Of a DNA stretch of 29,259 nucleotides, positions 24,201-29,259 are shown in pieces. This DNA comes from a virus: the IMG/VR virus record IMGVR_UViG_3300043411_000159, positions 1-29,259 of that record. The stretch is one strand, 5' to 3'. The notes beneath the pieces are model-generated. The model saw nothing but the letters and a program-made list of their open reading frames with translations. It searched no databases and was not told where the DNA came from. The position numbers and the translations under genes were made by a program. How positions within the stretch are numbered: the first letter of the stretch is position 1; each line of letters begins with the position of its first letter.

Positions 24201-24871
24201 ATGGAGTCAGCTTGGGCAGTACGAGCTTCACCCACAGTCATCAACGGAGTGCGTTCTTCTCCCTCGCCATCTCCCTTTTTACCGCTTTTTGCGCTATAAA
24301 CACCGTAAATGAGAGCGTCATTAGGCGTATTAGAGCGAAGAATCTCACTGACCTGAAGATAAGCCTGCTGGAACTCAGACTTCTTATTATTGCTCAGACC
24401 AGAATTAGGGATACCACGCTTGCCAGCGTCCTTATCTTTCAGATTCGGTACTTTTTCGTCAGTCTTAACTTTATGCGACGTAGTACGGAAGCGTCCTCCC
24501 TCACCGCGAGGGTGTAGGTCTTCTTTCCAGCGATAGCTATTATTCTCAGCCTTAGAAATAAGCTGAATAGCCTCATCAAGAACAACCAAATCATGAATAT
24601 CTCCACCATTAGCAGCCTTGGAGATAGCAGCCTTCTTGATTACTTCCCGTACTTGCTGTGTACGGTCTTGGACGTAGGACTGAAATGCCTTACTGACGAG
24701 TTCCCGATTTTGTTGTACGGATGCAGTGTGAAGGTCAAAAAGAGCTGCTCTGAGAACAAATGGAGCCTCTTCAGGATGTGATTCAACCCATTCATATGCA
24801 TCAACCGCCGCAACTAGACTGTCGTTCTTGGAAATGCCCAGGTATTCCCTCGTAGCTTGCTCACGCTTCAC
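21251..24871 (-). CDS. 1206-residue head-region protein of unknown function
   Basis: The protein starts with GTG in a GTGA overlap with portal, eight bases after GAAGGAG. Residues 1 to 110 are helical, with EYLGISKND at 10 to 17 and two more ISK triplets. The conserved WKEDLHPRGEGGRF lies at 115 to 128. A globular part follows, with SAVIDYFRKKLPNEELYVLN and SQGVIIDRKGQVVTEAMGYG. Long charged helices fill the middle (EEELKQEAAREADQVDD). The end has further helical repeats. I find no catalytic motif I would trust. Large size, position between portal and minor head protein, and the shared HPRG motif suggest a virion component, possibly injected with the DNA. Confidence 0.7.
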   Translation of the reverse strand: MKREQATREYLGISKNDSLVAAVDAYEWVESHPEEAPFVLRAALFDLHTASVQQNRELVSKAFQSYVQDRTQQVREVIKKAAISKAANGGDIHDLVVLDEAIQLISKAENNSYRWKEDLHPRGEGGRFRTTSHKVKTDEKVPNLKDKDAGKRGIPNSGLSNNKKSEFQQAYLQVSEILRSNTPNDALIYGVYSAKSGKKGDGEGEERTPLMTVGEARTAQADSINSANGLVNSIMYQDGKKLHSVQVIESPTGAADNPTDLGYDLFGPAGAAALSSINGGALGTYTDEAGQPVPELGTGERFYNQVNAGSKLAQDVLGPALGPKANTALFAANFASTHAAEAEKVIGPKARKSAYRYRGVEKTPNAVLQNTINETRNQERKKAQYTGDSQQKADTIARNKVIYGTSGATEPIDPKNPQMGMKKSPAKESAVIDYFRKKLPNEELYVLNRESGNIPPSQGVIIDRKGQVVTEAMGYGDDWYLPFNLKNLSKLQGGEYVRTRAYGGLTAEDIYTGLVSGARAVTVVSHSGVYTVEFDDDFRGSKRYNDKAARMVGRYEHLLDSLASNKVHTAQRSQAREEELKQEAAREADQVDDPAGYKSALKGARERDELDPKLAEADKDKIRRETADNAASKAGYDNASDFAETKMSEIHQNSLAAMRRDPANAGAIKAGAERQISELSTTNGVIRALGAQAQADIAVERAEEEYKMSHKPLRLNAQGYKKAQEALENQFPYYFSRVSFRPWNDGSAWNDDSGYVKPSYNRPAAAQAGYWDDSINGQGKKSADQTGFQNFKVRNQVTAARASEKAKTDEGKESGTSVARRSANSGLFVDEQKQKAYYEIGKQLLDQYANGKFSATDELGGPVIRPEVEGEFNAGAGMKISLDGQSVKEIFNDPNLEKTNFKATLPLFSGVSDLNDLESALSDPNRKDDVIKAIDAALALNVFSVKQEARDDLSAAKLGKLGAPKIVDRKDRRKQLDDFFDPHNSGATWEFGGGYDRQPADKNISDSTPVISAVGDRFPGTPEDSVSEALNAAAKDYKAAKSQASMNRNFDPNTNIKSNLTGVDVDVLGRDGKPTPDFYRNVEDLFKAKQALVTFRKEQELQNEASGAKEEGPGVVNEYQTNLAFINASEDQKDDVVGLIARNAAQNMAPQSAEIESTQEYYDKQIMRHLKDNYPLVADNLHSKLPASEVNSIIREAYPDAFKNNE

Positions 24872-26514
24872 TTCTTAGGCTCCTTCGGCTTACCCTTAAG
24901 CTGCTTCAGTTTATTCTGATGCAACTCGTCGTTGTGTTGAAGTTTCTGCTGTCCCTGTGCCAATTTTAGCTGATGCTGCTCGTCTGACTGCTGCATAGCT
25001 GGGTCTACCTCTTCTTGGCCTTCTTGTTGAGCAGCTTGGTCACTAGCTTGCTGCTCTAGCCCCATCTTTTGCTGCTCCATAGACATAGCACCCTGCTCTG
25101 CCTGCTGCTGCATCTGAATGATCTGCATCTTCTGCTGAGCGATAGAGATAATCTGTGCTTGCCGATCCTGCACTTCAAGAATCTCTTCGTCTTCCTTGGA
25201 AAGCTCTGGAAGACGCGCAATATCGCGAACAAACTTCTCAAGGCTAGGATCTGGGAACCATTCGACACCAGCAGAGGCCATCTGACCCATGAATGCGCCC
25301 AATTGCGTAATATCTGGCGGATCAACATCAGAAGGCTTGATTTGTGGCAGTTGATCCAGCTTCCATCCATTTACCTTGAATAGACGCGGGATAGCGTAAT
25401 TGTTGAACACATCCGCAATAGTCTGCGCGATAGAGTTCATGGACGCACGGAATAGACCAGTCTTGTCAGTATGTAGAGAGTAAGAACCAACACCTTGATG
25501 CCCCACTAGGATGAAGTCAGCAAGAACGCTCATCAACATACGTTCTTCATATCGCTGAATGATCTCGCCAATATTGAATTGGCGTCCTCCACCGCTACTT
25601 AGTAGCTCAAACTCAAATAGCGGCTGCTTGGTATCAGTGTCGTACTCAGTAGGAAGAATGAGACCCTCTTGTTCGTTCCTACGAACGGAACGCACCATCT
25701 TCTTAAATGCCTGTGTCATCTTGTAGCGATCAGAACCTACTGGTGCAGCCAAGTACTCACGAGGAATCTTAGCCACCGGAAGACCAGCTAGATCCCGCTC
25801 AGCGCCAATAGCTTCAATCTCTTCTAGGCGCTTCTTCATGTACCAAGGACGGTATGAATTTCGCAGGAAAGAACGTCCCTCTGGGTTGTTCTTCTCAGTA
25901 GAGGTACGGAATAGAAGTGACTTCTCAACAGGAAGAGTTACTGACTTGTAGTGAGGAGGGGACATTTGGACCATGGCCTGAATGCCACCTTGGTCATCAA
26001 ATACCCAACGTAGCCATGTCTCCTGCGAGCGAATTGGGATCTTACGCCATCCGATACGTCCATCATTGAACTTAGAACGACGTGAAGCGTTATCCTCGTG
26101 TGGACCCATACGGCGCTTATAGACAATCTCGTGCCAAGACCATCCGTAGGGAAGCATAGTAAGGATCTCAGTAATCATGTCGTCCCATGTGTGCGACATG
26201 TCTTCCATACACTGCTCTAGAAATTCAGCAGCTTCTTTATCTCCTGGTTTATCGCCTGACGGCTCGACCCGCCATTCCACTTGACGTAGCAGACGGTCCG
26301 TAGCGAAGAGTAAAGCACCAATAACAGGGTCATTATCCTTCATCTCCCTAAAGATTTGTACTGCTTTGCGCCCGCGAAGTTGTGGGAGAAATTCTTCGTC
26401 AATATAGCCAGATGTACGTCGAACACCAGTTAGGCCAAGTTCGACCATAGGACTAACATTCTTCGGTACTTCATCGAAGATGTTGTCGCCTTCTAGGTCT
26501 CGCTGATCTGGCAT
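24868..26514 (-). CDS. Portal protein
   Basis: The 548-residue protein forms the ring at the special vertex through which DNA enters and leaves. It has IFREMKDNDPVIGALLFATDR, then QVEWRVEPSG, MLPYGWSWHEIVYKRR and KSLLFRTSTEKNNPEGRSFLRN, and further on EAIGAERDLAGLPVAKIPREYL. The DP.I...L..(A/T)...LR.VEW.VEP and YGWSWHEIVY segments are typical of DUF935-type portals (Mu gp29-like). The last 110 residues are rich in Gln and Met, a likely helical tail reaching into the head. The ATG has only a weak AGAGAG before it. No anomaly. Confidence 0.9.
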   Translation of the reverse strand: MPDQRDLEGDNIFDEVPKNVSPMVELGLTGVRRTSGYIDEEFLPQLRGRKAVQIFREMKDNDPVIGALLFATDRLLRQVEWRVEPSGDKPGDKEAAEFLEQCMEDMSHTWDDMITEILTMLPYGWSWHEIVYKRRMGPHEDNASRRSKFNDGRIGWRKIPIRSQETWLRWVFDDQGGIQAMVQMSPPHYKSVTLPVEKSLLFRTSTEKNNPEGRSFLRNSYRPWYMKKRLEEIEAIGAERDLAGLPVAKIPREYLAAPVGSDRYKMTQAFKKMVRSVRRNEQEGLILPTEYDTDTKQPLFEFELLSSGGGRQFNIGEIIQRYEERMLMSVLADFILVGHQGVGSYSLHTDKTGLFRASMNSIAQTIADVFNNYAIPRLFKVNGWKLDQLPQIKPSDVDPPDITQLGAFMGQMASAGVEWFPDPSLEKFVRDIARLPELSKEDEEILEVQDRQAQIISIAQQKMQIIQMQQQAEQGAMSMEQQKMGLEQQASDQAAQQEGQEEVDPAMQQSDEQHQLKLAQGQQKLQHNDELHQNKLKQLKGKPKEPKK

Positions 26515-26566
26515 TTATCTACTCTCTGATCATATGTGTTGGTCGTTAACACCATATACGAAGAAA

Positions 26567-26920
26567 TTAAGCCTTGCTACGTTGACTCAGCTTGTGAGCA
26601 GCGATTCCTCCAGCTGCAGCACCGCCCGCAGCACCAGCCGCAATAACCTTAGGGCCACCTTTGGGTAGCTTATTAACTAGCTTTCCAGAACCAGCCAGTT
26701 TCTTAGTGGAATCTGCTCCGTTACTGCCACCATCCATGATGGAATTGGCTGCATTCATAATCTGCTTAGACTTCTTGCCCTTTACGACTCCGTTAATGGG
26801 CTTAAACGCAGCAGCAACACTGCCTCCAACAACTCCACCGGCAGCCGCACCGACAGCTTCGTTCTTGTACTTAATGTCGCGCTTAGAAATATGATTAACG
26901 CCAAATGCACTTGTATGCAC
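26567..26920 (-). CDS. Small basic Gly/Ala-rich protein with N-terminal AFG-ISK tag
   Basis: The 117-residue protein starts with GTG, five bases after AGGAGG. It opens MHTSAFGVNHISKRDIKYK. Gly/Ala-rich stretches at 22 to 40 (AVGAAAGGVVGGSVAAAFK) and near the end (AAGAAGGAAAGGIAAH) frame a Lys-rich centre with KGKKSK and KKLAGSGKLVNKLPKGG. It has no Cys or Trp and is strongly positive. The gene lies before portal. A virion-internal DNA-binding or membrane-active protein is plausible, but the sequence does not prove it. Confidence 0.7.
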   Translation of the reverse strand: MHTSAFGVNHISKRDIKYKNEAVGAAAGGVVGGSVAAAFKPINGVVKGKKSKQIMNAANSIMDGGSNGADSTKKLAGSGKLVNKLPKGGPKVIAAGAAGGAAAGGIAAHKLSQRSKA

Positions 26921-26968
26921 AAGAACCTCCTATATCAATGTCTCCATCGTATACGTGAGGTCTAGTAA

Positions 26969-27103
26969 TTACTTAATCTTGCCTTTAATGAGCTTGAGAG
27001 CAATGCGCTTCTTCTGAGCATTCATAGCAGCAGCGGTGATGGTGTTCTTGGGGTTCATTGGCATACCCTTGGAGATATGCACTACGCCAAATGCTGATTT
27101 CAT
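26969..27103 (-). CDS. 44-residue peptide made of the AFG-ISK tag and a basic tail
   Basis: This gene reads MKSAFGVVHISKGMPMNPKN, then an Ala/Met-rich helix, then KKRIALKLIKGKIK. It is mostly the tag followed by a short basic helix. It starts in the overlap with the previous gene region (AGCAGG about ten bases upstream of ATG) and ends before an AGGAGG of the next gene. It is too short for standard gene callers, but its match to the tag of the next, larger protein supports it. If the tag directs proteins into the head, this would be the smallest cargo. Confidence 0.65.
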   Translation of the reverse strand: MKSAFGVVHISKGMPMNPKNTITAAAMNAQKKRIALKLIKGKIK

Positions 27104-27106
27104 CTC

Positions 27107-27361
27107 TTATACCTGCTCTTCGCTAGTGAATGGCTCATCGAATTCCTCTAGAAGCATATCCTTTTTATATGCGTCATTCCACGTCATTCCCCTATTCAAC
27201 TGGTCTAGGAGTGTGTCGATATAGACCATTGCGCGCTCTTTCTGACTATCAGAGGCAGACAACCAGGCATCACGCGCCCACGTAAGGGCTTCAAGAACGC
27301 TGCTTTTGAGCATATCTAGATAATAATCTTGTCGTCTAGTTCCAGGTATAGATTTGGCCAT
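27107..27361 (-). CDS. Small helical acidic protein
   Basis: The 84-residue reading starts at the ATG of MAKSIPGTRRQDYYLDML and is helical, ending WNDAYKKDMLLEEFDEPFTSEEQV. It contains VLEALTWARDAWLSASDSQKERAMVYIDTLLDQLN. A GTG start at 27460 would add 33 residues that overlap the upstream gene and look unnatural. Neither has a strong ribosome site. The gene follows the terminase with no gap beyond small overlaps. I do not recognise it; small helical proteins near the terminase can be packaging accessory proteins. Confidence 0.5.
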   Translation of the reverse strand: MAKSIPGTRRQDYYLDMLKSSVLEALTWARDAWLSASDSQKERAMVYIDTLLDQLNRGMTWNDAYKKDMLLEEFDEPFTSEEQV

Positions 27362-27500
27362 CCACAGAGAACTTACGCCCAAGAATAGGCACTGGGATAG
27401 GAAATACGTGCCCTTTATGCACGCGCAAGATACCGAATCCCTGTTGCCAGTTAGCTCCACCAGTCTTTAGGTATTGCTCTGACGCGGCCTTAAGGTCCAT
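27336..27500 (-). CDS. 54-residue protein after the terminase
   Basis: The start chosen is ATG 27500, with GAGGTG nine bases upstream, giving MDLKAASEQYLKTGGANW. A TTG start at 27542 overlapping the terminase stop is possible but weaker. The rest is a small beta domain (QGFGILRVHKGHVFPIPVPIL, KFSVDGQIYTW) with hydrophobic strands. The next gene overlaps it by 26 bases. No family recognised; the strong ribosome site is the main support. Confidence 0.6.
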   Translation of the reverse strand: MDLKAASEQYLKTGGANWQQGFGILRVHKGHVFPIPVPILGRKFSVDGQIYTWN

Positions 27501-27534
27501 CAAATGACCCACCTCAAAGCCAAATAGCGTCTGT

Positions 27535-29259
27535 TTAGACAAGAAAACTCAGGTCTTCCTGCGGGTTCTTAACGTAGACAGATATCGAAGGATCACCCGT
27601 CTTTGTACCTTGTCTCTGGTCTTCTGGAAGGAAGTGTGCCTCAGTCCTCGTAGGAGCCAAATCTCTAGCGATAGTAATAGCTTCCCCACCAGCGAATCCA
27701 TGTTTCTTAATCAACCTCCATGCAAGTGCTAGGGAGCATACTTCATCGGGGAGGTGGAAGTCTTTTCCGCGCCCGTAAAGGTCGCCCACACGAGCGTATT
27801 TATGGGCAATGTAATTGGACTTGAATTGAGGGTAAGCAACTCTACCGTTCTCGACGGCTGAGACGTACTCGCTGAGCATGTTGTCACGGGATTGTCCTGA
27901 CATAATGAAGCTGTTAGCGCGGAGATCGACGTAATCGTTAACCACATTCCCAAGACCAGTACCGTCGTGAATAGCAGTGGCGTTATATGTGTTGATAGCT
28001 TCATTAAACCAACCAATCATCTGTGGGTATGGACGACGATTGACCCGCATCCAATACACCATGCGGGCAGGTTGAACGTCTGCTCGCATTACTGAAATTA
28101 CTGTGTAGTCCTGCTCTTTGCCCCAGTCAGCTGCTGCAACGTACACACCATGTCTTTCTGGTTCTTCGAACGTGTATTCTTCGAAGTCTTTTTGAATCTT
28201 CTCCCTGATTGGGGAGTGTGGGTATCCGAACACCTGTTCGATAGCGTCTGGATCGAACGCGCGGTTACCAATAGCAGGCTCACCAAGCTCATACTCAGTT
28301 CGCCACATCTCTGTGGGGATCTCTAGTTTCTTAGCGTCAATAGTCTCTTGACTTAGCCATCCATCAATAGGGTTCGCTGAACACTGATAGCACCACGTAA
28401 CGACAGGGAGATTACGTTCCTCAAACCTACGTCTAATAGCAGTGAATGTGTTATGTACAAGAATTCCATTAGCTACATATTCGTGCGTGTCTTCTACTGT
28501 TAAGTCCCACGTTGGCAGTATTATGCCACTATGAATAACATTAACAACTTCGTCTTGGGTAAAGACCATACCGTCAATCTCGATACCGACGAGTGCATCA
28601 TCTGGCCCTTCCGTATCGCTTCCAATGGATACGGGTACAAAACTGACAGGAATCTCATCGCCGGTAAGAGGGTTTTCCTGGCTCACAGGTGGGTCTACAT
28701 GAAGGTCATTGGTCCTATCCCCAACGATTTGCCCCTGGACCATACTTGTTGCAACAGATCCTGCATTAACCCCAGACACCTTGAACTCGTCACTACTTCT
28801 GAGAACAACATCAGAGCGCTCGCTGTTAAAACTCCTAAGACCGTCTGCAACAACGGTCATGACTTGACCATCGACGGCGCTGTTGTCTATATCAAGAGCG
28901 GAGTTGGAGACTCCAGAAAGCGCTCTTGCAGAGTCTGCAGAGACGACAGAAACGCTGCTTTTAAAGCCGCTAACCCCACCTATCACAGAGATTACATGCG
29001 TGCCTACCGTGAGTCTGGAAGCTTTGACCCAGCCAGCACTAGTCCAAACGGGGTGCCAGGGAGTGCAAGTGATAACTCGTCCTGACGCGAAACGTACAGT
29101 TACGCATTCCTGATTGCCAGTGTTAATCGAATTAGTAACGTCACGCCATCCATCTCGCGTCATTACTTGATCTCCAATCACTACTTTCTGGATAGGGATC
29201 TCTCCCCGCTTAGTAGTGATTGGAGTATTAAGTACCATACAGCCTTCTGGGTTCTGCCA
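27535..29259 (-). CDS. terL: Terminase large subunit, interrupted by an intein (5' end outside window)
   Basis: This is the packaging motor's ATPase and nuclease. Only WQNPEG of the N-terminal extein lies in the window; the frame then enters the intein at Cys and resumes after Asn at TFTAIRRRFEERNLPVV. Joined, the sequence reads WQNPEG-TF, a conserved part of the ATPase domain just after the coupling motif. The C-terminal extein (304 residues) has MWRTEYELGEP and the three acidic blocks of the RNase H-like nuclease: AADWGKEQDYTV, AIHDGTGLGN and LPDEVCSLALAW. Splicing must happen to make a working enzyme. The upstream ATPase half is beyond the window edge, so Walker A and B cannot be checked. 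Confidence 0.9.
   Translation of the reverse strand, partial: WQNPEGCMVLNTPITTKRGEIPIQKVVIGDQVMTRDGWRDVTNSINTGNQECVTVRFASGRVITCTPWHPVWTSAGWVKASRLTVGTHVISVIGGVSGFKSSVSVVSADSARALSGVSNSALDIDNSAVDGQVMTVVADGLRSFNSERSDVVLRSSDEFKVSGVNAGSVATSMVQGQIVGDRTNDLHVDPPVSQENPLTGDEIPVSFVPVSIGSDTEGPDDALVGIEIDGMVFTQDEVVNVIHSGIILPTWDLTVEDTHEYVANGILVHNTFTAIRRRFEERNLPVVTWCYQCSANPIDGWLSQETIDAKKLEIPTEMWRTEYELGEPAIGNRAFDPDAIEQVFGYPHSPIREKIQKDFEEYTFEEPERHGVYVAAADWGKEQDYTVISVMRADVQPARMVYWMRVNRRPYPQMIGWFNEAINTYNATAIHDGTGLGNVVNDYVDLRANSFIMSGQSRDNMLSEYVSAVENGRVAYPQFKSNYIAHKYARVGDLYGRGKDFHLPDEVCSLALAWRLIKKHGFAGGEAITIARDLAPTRTEAHFLPEDQRQGTKTGDPSISVYVKNPQEDLSFLV
28519..28524 (+). promoter_or_regulatory. Possible -10 box for a leaderless HNH transcript
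   Basis: TATTAT (5 of 6 matches to TATAAT, and a TANNNT fit) ends six bases before the HNH start ATG. Transcription would then begin at or next to the A of the ATG, giving a leaderless mRNA, a form common in Actinobacteria. There is no good -35 and no Shine-Dalgarno before this start. It is a motif match only. Confidence 0.4.
28531..29085 (+). CDS. HNH homing endonuclease encoded antisense inside the intein
   Basis: This 184-residue enzyme is the only plus-strand gene in the window. It has the HNH_3-type core: AHRWVYMKVIGPIP (His52), LDHTCCNRSCINPRHLELV (His71, Asn80, His83) and VTTSENNIRAL. A C-terminal knuckle follows with CNNGHDLT and SCRVCRDDR (Cys106, His110, Cys133, Cys136). A low-complexity tail (GSFDPASTSPNGVPGS) lies opposite splicing block B. 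The reading frame pairs codon-on-codon with the intein, and all 14 Ser and 10 Leu codons avoid TCA, TTA and CTA. Third-position C is far more frequent than in the terminase. Family role: cuts intein-free alleles to spread the element. Start ATG lacks a ribosome site; see the -10 box. Confidence 0.9.
   Translation: MNNINNFVLGKDHTVNLDTDECIIWPFRIASNGYGYKTDRNLIAGKRVFLAHRWVYMKVIGPIPNDLPLDHTCCNRSCINPRHLELVTTSENNIRALAVKTPKTVCNNGHDLTIDGAVVYIKSGVGDSRKRSCRVCRDDRNAAFKAANPTYHRDYMRAYRESGSFDPASTSPNGVPGSASDNSS

Larger units (their letters stand above)
28450..29241 (-). mobile_element. Intein in terminase, 264 residues
   Basis: The intein starts at Cys1 (TGT at 29239..29241) and ends at His263-Asn264, with Thr as the first residue of the following extein. 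The splicing blocks are visible: block A CMVLNTPITTKRGEI with VVIGDQVMTRDGW; block B ITCTPWHPVW (T-x-x-H, His63); block F TWDLTVEDTHEYV; and block G ANGILVHN. The stretch between about 85 and 237 is Ser, Val and Asp rich, with no LAGLIDADG or HNH motif in this frame. Instead an HNH gene lies on the opposite strand there. Removing about 130 residues would leave a normal mini-intein size. Confidence 0.92.

Noticed and set aside
26532-26557. Hairpin before the portal gene
   Set aside because: Stem has a bulge and is AT-rich with no T-run; too weak to call a terminator.
28700-28990. A LAGLIDADG endonuclease domain in the intein's own frame
   Set aside because: Sense frame between blocks B and F is Ser/Val/Asp-rich with no LAGLIDADG-like pair; the endonuclease is antisense HNH.
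1-29259. tRNA genes, CRISPR arrays, integrase or attachment sites
   Set aside because: No cloverleaf, regular spaced repeats or recombinase motifs were seen by eye.

Overview
The window is part of the late (virion) region of a tailed double-stranded DNA phage with siphovirus-type tail genes. Every gene except one reads on the minus strand, so transcription runs from the right end of the window to the left. The genes are tightly packed, with many GTGA, ATGA and TAATG stop/start overlaps. The right end lies inside the large terminase gene and the left end lies inside the frameshifted tail assembly chaperone, so the piece is open at both ends. An actinobacterial host is likely but inferred: it rests on the terminase and chaperone style, frequent GTG starts, and one possible leaderless promoter.

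From right to left in transcription order: the large terminase, interrupted by an intein; several small genes; portal; a 1206-residue unknown protein; a Mu gpF/SPP1 gp7-type minor head protein; an XkdF-type (Peptidase_S78_2) prohead protease; a cluster of very basic Gly/Ala-rich proteins with three micro-genes; a scaffold-like protein; a decoration protein; and the major capsid protein. Then come two small genes and a host-recognition block with fibre, BppU-like, LamG-like and beta-helix proteins. A lysis cassette (endolysin plus two holin-like membrane proteins) follows. Only after that come the head-tail connector, head closure, HK97 gp10-like and tail terminator genes, two tandem major tail proteins, and the tail assembly chaperone with a CCCTTTC -1 slippery site.

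The most remarkable feature is in the terminase. The intein (28450..29241, Cys1 to His-Asn, followed by Thr) carries no recognisable endonuclease on its own strand. Instead, a complete HNH endonuclease (28531..29085) is written on the opposite strand, inside the intein and codon-on-codon with it. None of its 24 Leu/Ser codons is TTA, CTA or TCA, the only codons that would put a stop in the intein. A TATTAT box six bases before its ATG suggests a leaderless antisense transcript. The intein would therefore be a mobile element whose protein-splicing half and DNA-cutting half share the same base pairs on opposite strands.

A second possible system is a short peptide tag, roughly [NS]AFG[VI]...ISK, at the start of several virion-region proteins and repeated inside others. 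One of these proteins is a 44-residue peptide that is little more than the tag. The tagged proteins are basic and rich in glycine-zipper-like segments, and they surround the prohead protease gene. This suggests a shared signal for packaging into the capsid or for proteolytic processing. Strong terminator-like hairpins follow the minor head, major capsid and second major tail genes.
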